Shown: positions 43,250-53,700 of the stretch, piece by piece
Layout of the letters: every line of letters starts with the position of its first letter
How positions within the stretch are numbered: the stretch's first letter is position 1
Source of the DNA: SNAP01 sp049671745
GTDB taxonomy: Bacteria > Bacteroidota > Bacteroidia > Bacteroidales > Marinifilaceae
Reading direction: 5' to 3'
Assembly: GCA_049671745.1 (NCBI GenBank)
Contig: JBATVL010000089.1
Coordinates: 1 to 64,000 of the forward strand
DNA length: 64,000 nt
Made by a program: the position numbers and the translations under genes
Notes under the pieces: model-generated
The model's input: the letters and a program-made list of their open reading frames with translations, nothing else
Databases searched by the model: none
Told to the model about the DNA's origin: nothing

Positions 43250-44728
43250 ATGAACGAAGAAATTAAGAAAGAAGAAACCGCTAAGGTATTTAAAATACAA
43301 GATCATAGATTACTTACTGCTAAGTTAAATGTTTATGATTGGATGTCGGATATTGCTATAGATAACGATATGTATGAGATTATAGAAGTAAGATTCAAAA
43401 ATACTCGTAAAGGTTTTTATCACAATCATGCTGGACTATCACTTCAAGCCGGTGATGTTGTAGCTGTGGAGGCTTCTCCCGGTCACGATATAGGAATAGT
43501 ATCTCTTACAGGCGAGCTTGTAAAAGAGCATATGAAGAAATATAATCTACGTAAAGATACAGAATTCAAGAAAGTATACAGAAAAGCTAAACCTCATGAT
43601 ATAGAAAAATGGGAAGACGCTATCTCTTTAGAGCATAAGACTATGATTAAGTCTAGAAAGCTATCTGATGAGCTAAATCTTAATATGAAGATTGGTGATG
43701 TTGAGTATCAGGGAGATAAAACAAAAGCTATATTCTATTATATTGCTGAGGAAAGAGTAGACTTCCGTCAATTGATTAAGGTACTTGCTGAAACTTTCAG
43801 AATAAGAATAGAGATGAAGCAGATAGGTGCTCGTCAAGAGGCTGGTAGAATAGGAGGCATAGGTCCTTGCGGAAGAGAGTTATGTTGTTCTTCATTTATA
43901 ACAAACTTTGTTTCTGTTACTACTGCTGCAGCTAGATATCAAGACATTTCATTAAACCCTCAGAAACTAGCAGGACAATGCTCTAAGCTTAAATGTTGCC
44001 TTAATTACGAGGTTGACGCTTATGTAGATGCTCAAAAAGAATTCCCATCTTCTCATATTGAATTAAAGACAGAAGGCGGTAATCTTAGATATGCCAAATC
44101 GGATATCTTTGGAAGAACAATGACCTATACACAACATAAAGACGGAATAGATAAATTCATTTGCTTACCAATAGACAGAGTTAAATTTATACAAGCAGAA
44201 AACCGCAAGGGTAAGATTGTAGAAAGAGCTCTTGAGGAAGAAAAGCTAGTTGAGAAAAAATCTGATTACGAAAATGTTGTAGGACAAGATAGTCTTCACC
44301 GTTTTGATGATGCTGCTCCTCGTAAGGCTAAAAACAAGCGTAACATCCGTAATAAGAAGAGATTCAATAAAGGAAATAAAGAAGCGGCAGCAGAGAAAAC
44401 AGCAGATAAAGTAGTTGTAGAAAAAGCAGCAAACACAGTTAAGCCTGTAAAAAATCCTAACAAGAAACAAAACAATAAACCAAATAACGGAAACAAAACA
44501 GCCAATAAGCCAAAAGCTAATAAAGCTGTAAATCCTAATAAAACAGAGAATCCTAATAAGCAAAATAAGCCTAAAAGGACTATCAATATAAATAAAGCAG
44601 GAACAGAGTCTAATCCTGTTAAAGCTAATAAACCAGCACCTACAGCTAAGCCTAATAAGCCTAAGCCTAGAAATAATAGACCAAAGAAGAATAATACCGA
44701 TAAAAAAGATATTAAGCCAAAAGAATAG
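43250..44728 (+). CDS. PSP1-domain protein, RicT (YaaT) family, with long basic tail
   Basis: A 492-residue protein. The conserved N-terminal 320 residues are the PSP1/RicT domain with Cys clusters CGRELCCSS (about 208) and CSKLKCC (about 247), which in B. subtilis RicT bind an iron-sulfur cluster with RicA and RicF and support RNase Y-dependent RNA maturation. The C-terminal 130 residues are low complexity, rich in Lys, Asn and Pro with repeats such as NKPNNGNK and KPNKPK, and probably bind RNA or stay disordered. No RicA or RicF homologue is nearby, so the Bacteroidota role may differ. The gene follows holB by 122 bases and leads an operon with two rhomboids and an EEP protein. Confidence 0.85.
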   Translation: MNEEIKKEETAKVFKIQDHRLLTAKLNVYDWMSDIAIDNDMYEIIEVRFKNTRKGFYHNHAGLSLQAGDVVAVEASPGHDIGIVSLTGELVKEHMKKYNLRKDTEFKKVYRKAKPHDIEKWEDAISLEHKTMIKSRKLSDELNLNMKIGDVEYQGDKTKAIFYYIAEERVDFRQLIKVLAETFRIRIEMKQIGARQEAGRIGGIGPCGRELCCSSFITNFVSVTTAAARYQDISLNPQKLAGQCSKLKCCLNYEVDAYVDAQKEFPSSHIELKTEGGNLRYAKSDIFGRTMTYTQHKDGIDKFICLPIDRVKFIQAENRKGKIVERALEEEKLVEKKSDYENVVGQDSLHRFDDAAPRKAKNKRNIRNKKRFNKGNKEAAAEKTADKVVVEKAANTVKPVKNPNKKQNNKPNNGNKTANKPKANKAVNPNKTENPNKQNKPKRTININKAGTESNPVKANKPAPTAKPNKPKPRNNRPKKNNTDKKDIKPKE

Positions 44729-44731
44729 ATT

Positions 44732-45553
44732 ATGCGAGGATTTAGATCTAGTTTAGATTCTATACCTGTAGTGGTAAAGAACCTGATTATCATTAATATA
44801 TTGTTTTTCCTTGCAGATCAATTCCTTGGGAAAGCTTTAGATATTAATTTTGTGAAGTTGTTTGGATTGTATTTCTTTGAATCCCCTTATTTTGCCCCTT
44901 GGCAATTAGTTACGCATATGTTTATGCATGGAGGATTCTCTCATCTTTTCTTTAATATGTTTGCCTTGTTTATGTTTGGGCGTATATTAGAGCAAGCTTG
45001 GGGAGCTAAGAAGTTCTTATTCTTTTATTTCTCTTGTGGATTAGGTGCTGCACTTATACATACACTTGCAATATGGGTAGATTACTCATCTATGCAATCT
45101 GCATATGTTGAATTTCAAAATACTCCTACTCCTGAACTACTTTCTCATTTTGTTGCAGATAACATACCACATGCTCAACAATGGGTTTATGAGTTCCTTG
45201 ATAATTGGGCAGACAATCCTGATTCTCAAGCGTTTGTTGCTCAAGGTACTCAGTTATTCCAAAGAGTAATGATTGATTCACTTAATGTACCTACAGTAGG
45301 TGCTTCTGGAGCAGTATTCGGACTTCTATTAGGTTTCGGAATGTTATTTCCAAACACAGAGTTAATGTTATTATTTCCACCTATTCCAATAAAAGCAAAA
45401 TATTTTGTTGTATTATATGGAGCAGCAGAATTATATTTTGCAATGTTGAATTCTGCTGGAGACAATGTGGCTCACGTGGCACATTTAGGCGGAATGATAT
45501 TTGGATTTATAATTATCAAAGTTTGGCAAAAATCTAGAAAAAATTTCTATTAA
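44732..45553 (+). CDS. Rhomboid family intramembrane serine protease (first of pair)
   Basis: A 273-residue membrane protease. Helix 1 lies at about 13-30; the conserved HMFMHGGFSHLFFNMF (about 65-80, with the L1-loop His/Asn set) follows, then the catalytic Ser in VGASGAVFGLLL (GASG, about 190-193) and the catalytic His in AHVAHLGGMIFG (about 248). An insert of about 60 polar residues between helices (about 115-175) is longer than in E. coli GlpG. Substrates of bacterial rhomboids are mostly unknown. It starts three bases after ricT and one base before the second rhomboid, so the genes form one operon. Confidence 0.93.
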   Translation: MRGFRSSLDSIPVVVKNLIIINILFFLADQFLGKALDINFVKLFGLYFFESPYFAPWQLVTHMFMHGGFSHLFFNMFALFMFGRILEQAWGAKKFLFFYFSCGLGAALIHTLAIWVDYSSMQSAYVEFQNTPTPELLSHFVADNIPHAQQWVYEFLDNWADNPDSQAFVAQGTQLFQRVMIDSLNVPTVGASGAVFGLLLGFGMLFPNTELMLLFPPIPIKAKYFVVLYGAAELYFAMLNSAGDNVAHVAHLGGMIFGFIIIKVWQKSRKNFY

Positions 45554-45554
45554 T

Positions 45555-46523
45555 ATGAATAAATATAAAGGTTTTGGAGGAGGAGGATTAGGTAATTCTC
45601 CTTTCTCTTTTTCTTCAGAGAGTATACTTAAAGGTATAAAAGATTCATTTAGACAAGGTGGGGATATGACTAAGCTTATTTATATAAATATAGCTGTTTA
45701 TCTGTGTTTAAAAATTCTAAGTGTACTTGCTTTTCTTACTGGCTTTGATAGTTTAAACTCTATTGCCTACGATTATCTAGCCGTTCCATCTGATACTTCT
45801 ACTTTATTTACTAAACCATGGACTGTATTTACATACATGTTTGTACATGAGGGATTTATTCATCTTCTTTTTAATATGTTATGGCTTTTTTGGTTTGGTA
45901 AGCTTTTCGAAGAATTCCTACCCAAAGTAAGATTAAGTGCTGTATACATACTAGGCGGATTAACAGGTGCAGCTTTATACATGTTGGCATACAATATTTT
46001 CCCTGCATTTCAAGATGTTAGATTTGTATCCGTTGCAATAGGTGCTTCAGCATCAGTAATGTCAATAGTTTTTGCAATCGCTTTTTATAATCCTAAACAT
46101 AAGTTATATTTGTTTCTGATTGGACCAGTTAAACTAGTGCATATAGCTTTAGTTTTTGCCGCTATAGACTTCCTTAGTCTTGCTTCTGGTAATGCAGGAG
46201 GGCATTTAGCTCATTTAGGTGGTGCTTTTTATGGATTCTTATTTGCACTCAACTTTAAAAAGGGAGTAGACATATCATCTTTCTTTGTTGGTGTAATAGA
46301 TGGCTTCTCAAATTTTGTAAGTGGAATATTCTCTTCTAAACCTAAGATGAAGGTACATAGAGGAGGTAATACTGCTAGAGATATGGATGATAAAGAGTAT
46401 AATGCTAATAAGAAATCTAATCAAGATAGAATAAATATAATTCTTGATAAGATATCAAGCACTGGTTATGATAGTCTTACAAAGGAGGAAAAGGAGATAT
46501 TATTTAAATCAGGTAATCGTTAA
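45555..46523 (+). CDS. Rhomboid family intramembrane serine protease (second of pair)
   Basis: A 322-residue membrane protease, paralogous to its upstream neighbour. It has an N-terminal cytoplasmic stretch (about 1-38, Gly/Ser-rich), then helices from about 40; MFVHEGFIHLLFNMLW (about 95-110), catalytic Ser in IGASASVMSI (G-x-S-A, about 168-173), and catalytic His in GGHLAHLGGAFYG (about 217-229). The C-terminal 75 residues are charged and cytoplasmic with a helical ending KILDKISSTGYDSLTKEEKE, the same ending form as seen in other Bacteroidota rhomboids, from memory. The gap to each neighbour is one to three bases. Confidence 0.93.
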   Translation: MNKYKGFGGGGLGNSPFSFSSESILKGIKDSFRQGGDMTKLIYINIAVYLCLKILSVLAFLTGFDSLNSIAYDYLAVPSDTSTLFTKPWTVFTYMFVHEGFIHLLFNMLWLFWFGKLFEEFLPKVRLSAVYILGGLTGAALYMLAYNIFPAFQDVRFVSVAIGASASVMSIVFAIAFYNPKHKLYLFLIGPVKLVHIALVFAAIDFLSLASGNAGGHLAHLGGAFYGFLFALNFKKGVDISSFFVGVIDGFSNFVSGIFSSKPKMKVHRGGNTARDMDDKEYNANKKSNQDRINIILDKISSTGYDSLTKEEKEILFKSGNR

Positions 46524-46526
46524 TAT

Positions 46527-47594
46527 ATGAAAGATTTCTTACATAAACTACTTATATTTTTTAGTCTTTTCTTTGTAGTAGGTCTACTGCTTTCTTATTT
46601 ATCTGTGTATATAAACCCACAGACAATAAGTATAGTAGCTCTTTTTGGATTGGCTTACCCTTATTTTTTACTTATTAATGTACTTTTCTTCCTTTATTGG
46701 GTTTACCGTAAGAGATTATCATTTTTAGTGCCTCTTTTTGCTATTCTACTTGGTTGGCCTATATTAACTACTTACTTTTCTGTAGGGACTAGCAATCACG
46801 AAGTTATAAGTAAAGACATTAAATTATTATCTTATAATGTTAGATATTTCAATAGATATGAATGGAATAAAGATCCTCAGACGGCTAATAATATACTAGA
46901 TCTGGCAAACAAATCGGATGTAGATATAATATGTTTTCAGGAGTTCATTCTTACTAATACAAAGAAAGTTTCTGACACTTCTGTAATAAAAGCTTTAAAA
47001 GCCTTTCCTTATCATTTTGTAAATAAGAAAAAGAATCTAGCTATTTTCTCAAAGTTCAAAATACTTGATACAGTGAATATTAAGTTTAAAAATTCATCTA
47101 GTGCAGTTGCCTTTTATGCAGATCTTAAGATAGGAGGTCAGAAAATAAGAGTATTTAATTGCCATCTTGAATCGAATAAATTCAAAAGAGAAGACTACGA
47201 TTTTATCAATAATCTTAAGCACAATGCAGAGGAGAAGAATATAGATGGGGCAAAAGGGATAATTAGACGTCTGATGTATGCCTTTGTCAAACGTTCGCAT
47301 CAAGCAGAAATGCTAAACGAAATGTTCATGAATTCTCCTTATAAGCCTATTGTTTGTATGGATATGAACGATTCACCAGTATCTTACGCATATAAAACAT
47401 TAAATGCTGGATTACTTGATTCTTTTCTAGAAAAAGGAACAGGAATAGGCACAACTTATGTAGGCGATTTTCCTTCTTATAGAATAGATTACGTCTTTCA
47501 TCATCCAAACATAGAATGTTTATCCTATAAAAGAATCAAAGAGAAATTCTCTGATCATTATCCACTTATTATCGGTTTTCGTAATGATTTCTAG
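46527..47594 (+). CDS. Membrane-anchored endonuclease/exonuclease/phosphatase family protein
   Basis: A 355-residue protein with three N-terminal hydrophobic helices (about 6-28, 32-58, 66-86) and an EEP-fold domain (about 95-355). Active-site marks in order are LLSYNVRYFN, DIICFQEF (metal-binding Glu), RVFNCHLES (catalytic His), VCMDMNDSPVS (Asp-x-Asn) and FSDHYPLI (Asp-His). Such proteins may cleave phosphodiesters of nucleic acids or lipids; the substrate is unknown. It is the last gene of the ricT-rhomboid operon, starting three bases after the second rhomboid, and overlaps the convergent LytTR gene by four bases. Confidence 0.9.
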   Translation: MKDFLHKLLIFFSLFFVVGLLLSYLSVYINPQTISIVALFGLAYPYFLLINVLFFLYWVYRKRLSFLVPLFAILLGWPILTTYFSVGTSNHEVISKDIKLLSYNVRYFNRYEWNKDPQTANNILDLANKSDVDIICFQEFILTNTKKVSDTSVIKALKAFPYHFVNKKKNLAIFSKFKILDTVNIKFKNSSSAVAFYADLKIGGQKIRVFNCHLESNKFKREDYDFINNLKHNAEEKNIDGAKGIIRRLMYAFVKRSHQAEMLNEMFMNSPYKPIVCMDMNDSPVSYAYKTLNAGLLDSFLEKGTGIGTTYVGDFPSYRIDYVFHHPNIECLSYKRIKEKFSDHYPLIIGFRNDF

Positions 47595-48313
47595 GCAGAG
47601 TGCGACTTAATAAGATTAAAGAAATTCTTTCTATAACTTGAGCCAATAGTTATTTTCTCATTAGCTATTTCAACCATATTACCTTCTATGCTTACTGTTT
47701 TCTCTAGAGAAATAATAAACGATTTATGTATTCTAGGGAAAAGGCTAGGGGGTAATATGGCTTCTATTTTCTTCAAAGACATATAGGTAACAATAGTTGA
47801 AGTCTCTGTGTGTATCTTTATATAATCGCCTAGAGCCTCTATATAAATAATATTACTAAAAGAAATTCTATGTGTCTTCTTATCAGCTTTAATAAATATA
47901 AAATCTGATTTAATATCCTCTTGAGTTGGTTTTGTTTCTAATAAATTCTGCTTACTCTCGAATATCATTTTAGCCCTATTAATAGCTTTAAGGAATCTCT
48001 CGAAAGAAAAAGGTTTATTAAGATAGTCTATTACAGCCAATTCGTAAGCTTCTAGGGCATATTCTCTATAAGCAGTTGTTAAAATCACTATAGGAGGGTT
48101 TCTCAGAGTCTTTAAAAAGCTTAAACCCGAAAGCTTAGGCATATTAATATCTAGGAAGATTAAGTCCACAGACTCTCTATTAAGGCAATCAATAGCTTCT
48201 ATAGCATTCTTACATTCAGCAACTATCTGAAATTCGTTTAAGTCCTCAAGATATTTCTTAACAACTTGTCTAGCCAAAGCTTCATCATCAACTATAAGGC
48301 ATCTTATTTTCAT
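47591..48313 (-). CDS. LytTR family response regulator
   Basis: A 240-residue regulator. The receiver domain (about 1-120) has the acidic pair in CLIVDDEALARQ, the phospho-acceptor Asp in LIFLDINMPKLSG (about 55), and the Thr and Lys of LTTAYREYA and YLNKPFSFE. The LytTR DNA-binding domain (about 135-240) has DFIFIKADKKTHRI, YIEALGDYIKIHTE and FPRIHKSFIISLEKT. It pairs with the LytS-like kinase gene three bases upstream. The pair lies beside, and diverges from, an RND efflux operon, so it may control it; this is a guess from position. Confidence 0.95.
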   Translation of the reverse strand: MKIRCLIVDDEALARQVVKKYLEDLNEFQIVAECKNAIEAIDCLNRESVDLIFLDINMPKLSGLSFLKTLRNPPIVILTTAYREYALEAYELAVIDYLNKPFSFERFLKAINRAKMIFESKQNLLETKPTQEDIKSDFIFIKADKKTHRISFSNIIYIEALGDYIKIHTETSTIVTYMSLKKIEAILPPSLFPRIHKSFIISLEKTVSIEGNMVEIANEKITIGSSYRKNFFNLIKSHSA

Positions 48314-48316
48314 ATC

Positions 48317-49375
48317 TTATAAATCATTTATTTCCATCTCAACGGTAAATATTCCATCCCTATCTATAATAGACAAACTATGTTTTTTAGGATAAATAAG
48401 CTCTAATCTTTTACTTGCATTTTGTATGCCCAAACCAGAATGTTCAGAATCTTTATTTTCCTCTATATCAGTATCTTTTGCATTGCTAATATTAAGTCTA
48501 ATAGGTTCATTCTCTAAAGCCTCTATTTTTATATTTATAAAAGATTTATCAGAATCTTTAGAAGTATATTTAAACGCATTCTCTATAAAAGGCATAAACA
48601 GCAAAGGAGCTATTGTACGATTACTCCCTGTACAATTAATCTCTACATTAAGATCAAGATGTTCTTGAACCCTAATCTTCTCAAGACTTATATAGTTTGA
48701 GGTAAATTCTATTTCCTTATTTAAAGATATATAATCCACACGTGAATCGTATATTATATACGACATTAAATCCGAGAGTTTAAGAATCATATTTGGAGCA
48801 TCATCACTTTTCACCAAACTTAAAGAATACAAGTTATTAAGAGTATTAAACAAGAAATGTGGATTTAACTGTCCTTTTAAAGATTCTAATTCAGCAGCAA
48901 GTTTTTCATTCCTTAGTGCTTTTATATTATTCTCGCTATCCTTCAATTTTATCCATTTTTTGGTAAAATGAAGCAGAGAAGTCATAGTCATAAACATAGA
49001 AATATGTATGAAAGTCCATACCATCCTATAAGGAATAGCAATTTTATAACAGCTCTGTACCTTTAGTAAATAAATAGCAGATATAGTTATAATAGCCAAT
49101 ATTATGCCTGTAGAAAAACTTGTTACAAAATACTTCTTAAACTTATCCTTATCGAACAATAAAGGAATAAGTACTCTAAGATTTAGGTAAACAGCAAAAA
49201 CCAAGCTAACAGTTCTTATGCTCTCCTTAATTAGAAAGTCAGAAAGATTAGCTTGCATACTAGGGTTATTACCTTCAGCCACCCTAATGCTGAATAATAA
49301 CAAATAGAAAGCCCAAAAAATTACATGCTGTAATATCCTATTATTAAGGAATTTACTTGTTTTAAAATCTTCCAT
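48317..49375 (-). CDS. LytS-like sensor histidine kinase (HisK_7TM/His_kinase family)
   Basis: A 352-residue kinase with four to five N-terminal membrane helices (about 15-30, 48-70, 80-105, 115-140), then the His_kinase domain with LKGQLNPHFLFNTLNNLYS (phospho-acceptor His about 177) and a C-terminal ATPase domain with PLLFMPFIENAFKYT (N box) and SGLGIQNASKRLELIYP. No extracellular sensor domain is visible, so the signal is likely taken up in the membrane. It is co-transcribed with the LytTR regulator (gap three bases). Confidence 0.93.
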   Translation of the reverse strand: MEDFKTSKFLNNRILQHVIFWAFYLLLFSIRVAEGNNPSMQANLSDFLIKESIRTVSLVFAVYLNLRVLIPLLFDKDKFKKYFVTSFSTGIILAIITISAIYLLKVQSCYKIAIPYRMVWTFIHISMFMTMTSLLHFTKKWIKLKDSENNIKALRNEKLAAELESLKGQLNPHFLFNTLNNLYSLSLVKSDDAPNMILKLSDLMSYIIYDSRVDYISLNKEIEFTSNYISLEKIRVQEHLDLNVEINCTGSNRTIAPLLFMPFIENAFKYTSKDSDKSFINIKIEALENEPIRLNISNAKDTDIEENKDSEHSGLGIQNASKRLELIYPKKHSLSIIDRDGIFTVEMEINDL

Positions 49376-49391
49376 AACCGTATATTTTAAT

Positions 49392-49399
49392 CAAATATA
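49392..49399 (-). promoter_or_regulatory. Promoter -7 element for the LytS-LytTR pair (TATATTTG, minus strand)
   Basis: CAAATATA on the plus strand, 16 bases before the kinase start codon. Confidence 0.6.
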
Positions 49400-49597
49400 G
49401 AGCATTTTTTCTTAAGGCATTTAAATATTTAGCTAAAGAGATATGCTTACTAGATGATTTCATCTTTTTACACGATAAAGCGGTAATCGTTATAAAAGCA
49501 GTGTTTAACAGGCAAAAGACTTCATTCAAATAAATATATTGTAATGAGAGCTTTATCTTAATAACATTGTATTGTATTAACCAAATGATCCTGCAAG

Positions 49598-50704
49598 ATG
49601 AAAAGAAGACAAACGATAATCATAACACTTGTAATAATTGCTTTAGGGGTAGTTTCCTCTTTTGCATTTGCAAGTATGAAGAAAGCACCAAAGCGAAAGA
49701 TGAGTGTAAATACTAAAATGAGTGTGCCTGTTGTAAAGGTTATAAACAAAGAAATTTCGCTTTCTATACCTGTTGTTGGAAAACTGATTGCTAAGGATAA
49801 AATAGAAATTTACTCTGAAGTTGCTGGAGTAATGAAAAGAACAAACAAAGACCTTTTAGAAGGCATACACTATAGAAAAGGAGTATTAATGATATCTATA
49901 AACTCTGATGAGTACAGACAATCATTAAAATCTAGAAAGAGCGACTTGATGAATCTTATAAGTAAGACTCTTCCTGATCTTAAGTTTGATTATCCAGACT
50001 CATACAAACAATGGTTATCTTATTTGAATGAGTTTGACGTAAATAACAAACTGTCTACTTTACCTACTCCCATTAACTCTAGAGAAAAATTTTACATATC
50101 TGCTAAAGGCATATACAAATCGTTTTACGAGATAGAGGGAATGCAAACACGTTTGGCTAAATACAAGATGTATGCTCCCTTTGATGGAGTTATTACAGCA
50201 TGTAACATCAAACCCGGAACTCTTGTAAGAGCAGGACAGAAACTAGGAGAGTTTGTAAAAGACTCTCAATATGAGTTAGCTGTATCTCTTTCTATAAAAG
50301 AACTATCACTAGTGAGTGTTGGTAACAAAGTAAATCTTAGTTCTGATGAAATGACAGATACATTTACAGGAAAAGTAAGTAGAATAAATTCATCAATAGA
50401 CAGTAAAACACAAACAATAATGGCTTATGTGGCTGTTAATTCTAAACTTCTTAAAGAAGGAATGTTTCTAAAGGCAGAAATCTTATCTGATAAAACAGTT
50501 ATGGGTTTCTCTTTAAATAGAAAATTGTTACAAGATGCTAATATGGTATTCTGTGTTGAGAATAATATAGTAAAAGAAGAGAGAGTGAATATAATACAGC
50601 AAAAGACTGACGAGCTTATCGTTTCTGGTTTAAAAGACGGCATACTGCTTTCTACAAAAACTAAGAATCTACACGAAGGCCTTGAGGTAAATGCTTCTCT
50701 TTAA
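49598..50704 (+). CDS. RND efflux periplasmic adaptor protein
   Basis: A 368-residue HlyD/AcrA-family membrane-fusion protein. A signal anchor (about 8-24) is followed by a lipoyl-like half (KIEIYSEVAGVMKR), a short helical hairpin (about 85-165), the second lipoyl half (YKMYAPFDGVITACNIKPGT, about 184-203) and beta-barrel domains. It is not a lipoprotein: no Cys lies at the signal end. It couples the inner-membrane pump to the outer-membrane channel. It begins a three-gene operon (gap 17 bases to the pump). Confidence 0.93.
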   Translation: MKRRQTIIITLVIIALGVVSSFAFASMKKAPKRKMSVNTKMSVPVVKVINKEISLSIPVVGKLIAKDKIEIYSEVAGVMKRTNKDLLEGIHYRKGVLMISINSDEYRQSLKSRKSDLMNLISKTLPDLKFDYPDSYKQWLSYLNEFDVNNKLSTLPTPINSREKFYISAKGIYKSFYEIEGMQTRLAKYKMYAPFDGVITACNIKPGTLVRAGQKLGEFVKDSQYELAVSLSIKELSLVSVGNKVNLSSDEMTDTFTGKVSRINSSIDSKTQTIMAYVAVNSKLLKEGMFLKAEILSDKTVMGFSLNRKLLQDANMVFCVENNIVKEERVNIIQQKTDELIVSGLKDGILLSTKTKNLHEGLEVNASL

Positions 50705-50721
50705 TCTTTAAAACTATACTA

Positions 50722-53700
50722 ATGAGAAATATAATAAGTTATTTTATAAAATACCCTGTGGTTGGAAATATCCTGATTTTCCTAACACTTGCCATAGGTT
50801 ATATGAGTTTATCTAATTTAAATTCTACCCTTACCCCACAAATAGATCCTGGTTTAATTAGCATTACTGCTACTTATCCTGGAGCCTCTCCTGTGGAGAT
50901 AGAGGAGGGAATCATTCTTAAGATTGAAGACAACCTTAAAGGTGTATCTGGAATAGACAACATCAAATCTTCATCAAGAGAAAATTTTGGAACTGTAAAC
51001 GTAAAGATTATATCTGGATACGATAGTGCATTACTTCTTCAGGACGTAAAGAACGCTGTTGACCAGATTAACTCTTTCCCCGCTGGTATGGAACCCCCAT
51101 CTATTTCTAAAAGAGAGCATCTTGTCCCAGCCATCTTTTTCTCCGTAAAGGGAGATGTAGATCTTAAAACGCTAAAATATTATGCTAGAAAAATAGAGAA
51201 TGATCTTAGGGCCGTTCAAGGAATATCAAAAGTGTCTCTTTCTGGTTTTCCAAACGAGGAGATAGAAATTGCCTTTAGAGAAAACGATCTGAAAGCTTAC
51301 GGCATGACTCTTCTGGAAGCTTGCAATGCTGTGAAGGTTGCCAATATAGACCTAACAGGTGGTACTATTAAAGGACATGACGAAGAACTTTTTATTAGAA
51401 CAAAAAATAAGAAGTACTATGCCAAAGAAATGGGCAATATTGTGCTACGAGCAAGCAATGCTGGAATAGTAAGACTAGCCGATGTAGCTGACTTAAGCGA
51501 CAAATGGACAGAAAATGCTAATAGAGCAGATTTGGACGGACAGAGAGCTATTGTCATTACAGTAATGCATACTTCTCGTGAGGATATTATACATATCTCT
51601 AAAGAAATAAAAAAATATATAAAGAAATTTAATAGTGAGAATAAACTAGTAAAAACAAAGGTTCTTTACGACTTATCGAATCAGATTTCTGTTATGCAAA
51701 ATCTATTGCTAAGTAACGGACTTATTGGATTTCTACTTGTAATGTTATTCTTATCTCTATTCTTAAACAGGAGATTATCTTTCTGGGTAGCCTTTGGAAT
51801 TCCCTTATCTTTTATGGGAATGTTTATTTTGGCAGGAATGTACGGAATCACTCTTAACAAGATATCTCTATTCGGAATGATACTTGTAATTGGTATTCTG
51901 GTAGATGATGGTATAGTTATTTGTGAGAATATCTTTCAACATTTTGAGAGAGGAAAAACACCAGTACAGGCCGCTATTGACGGAACAATGGAAGTAGCAC
52001 CTGCTGTCTTCTCTGCTGTTCTTACAACAATAATAGCCTTTGGAACATTCTTCTATTTAGACGGGATATTCGGACAATTCTTCATACAAATGGCAGTGGT
52101 TGTTGTGTGTGCCCTTCTATTCTCGCTTTTAGAATGTTTATTTATTCTACCTGCTCATATAGCCCATTCAAAAGCTCTTAGAAGAAAAGAAACAGAGACA
52201 GGAAAAAAGACCATAGAACAAAAGATTAATGGTTCTATTCTTAAATTTAGAGATAAATACTTTGCAGGAACTCTACGTTTTGCTCTTAAAAACAAATCTA
52301 TAACAGTAGCAATAATGTTGTCTACTCTGCTTATCACTTTTGGAGCTTTCAAAGGAGGTATAATCAAAACAGGTGACTCGTCTTTACAATCAAAAGATTA
52401 CACAGATGTAAGTCTGCAAATGCCAGCTGGTACTCCAGAGGCAGAGACTTATAAATACCTTCAAAAAATAGTTAAAGCTATTCAAGAGACTCAAAAAGAG
52501 TATAATGCAAAACGCAAAGACTCTGTTGATGTTGTTAAGACTATTCTTGTTCAGCAAACATCTTCTTATAAAGGATCTGTTAGAACTTTCCTTGTAGGCA
52601 GTAAGATACGAGGATTTCATTCTAATATATTCTCTCACTCGGTACGCGAAAAAGTAGGAGAAATACCAGAGGCTGAAAAACTAAACTATGTGCAGCAATC
52701 GCATTTTGGTAAACCAATATCTGTATCTCTTTTATCTTACGACCTGCACGATTTAGAAGCAGCAAACAAAGATCTTAAAGAGCAACTTGGAGAGTTAACA
52801 GGTCTGGTGAATGTTGTGGATAACAACGAACCGGGTATGCGTGAGGTTAAACTTACATTAAAAGACAAAGCATACATGTTAGGCCTTAGTCTTAGAGATG
52901 TTATGTCGCAAGTTAGAAACGGTTTCTTTGGTGCTGAGGTACAGAGAATAAATCGTGGACAAGATCTTGTTAAAGTATACGTGCGTTACTCTAAGCAAGA
53001 TAGATCATCTATTGGTAAGCTTGAGGATATGCGTATTCGTACTAATAATGGCAGTTCTTTCCCTCTTAAAGAGATAGCAAATCTTAAATTCGAGAGAAAC
53101 CTGACTGTTATTAATCACTATAATGGTAAGAGAGAAATCACGGTAGAGGCCGATTTAGCTGATGCTTCAGTGAATATGGCAGAGCTTAAATCTGAACTTT
53201 CTGATGTTATTCTTCCTAATCTAGTAGCTAATTATCCTGGACTATCATTCCATTACGGTGGACATACAGAAGAGATGGGAAAAGCTGCTAAATCTATGAA
53301 GATGGTTATTCCTATAGTCTTTCTTTTACTTGTAGCAACAATTGCTTTTACATTCAGATCTATATTACAAGCGGTATTAATACTGTTACTATTACCATTC
53401 GGATTAGTTGGAATCTGTTGGGGACATTATCTTCACGGATATTCTCTAGACATACCTTCTTACTTTGGAATAGTCGCCCTCTTGGGAGTAATGGTTAACG
53501 ATGCCATTGTACTTGTCACCGCCGTTAATGATAATCTTAGAAAAGGAATGAAATTTTTCGATTCTGTATACGAGGGATCTATGTCAAGATTCAGACCTAT
53601 TGTACTAACATCTCTAACTACTATAGCAGGACTTTATCCACTTATTTTATCGGTAAATCCTGAGGCTAGAATGGTTGTTCCTATGGCTATCTCGGTGGCT

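Noticed and set aside
44246..44793. Minus-strand frames of 105 and 165 codons opposite ricT
   Set aside because: They mirror the Lys/Asn/Pro-rich tail of the RicT-family protein, which explains their Leu/Phe-rich, membrane-like look.
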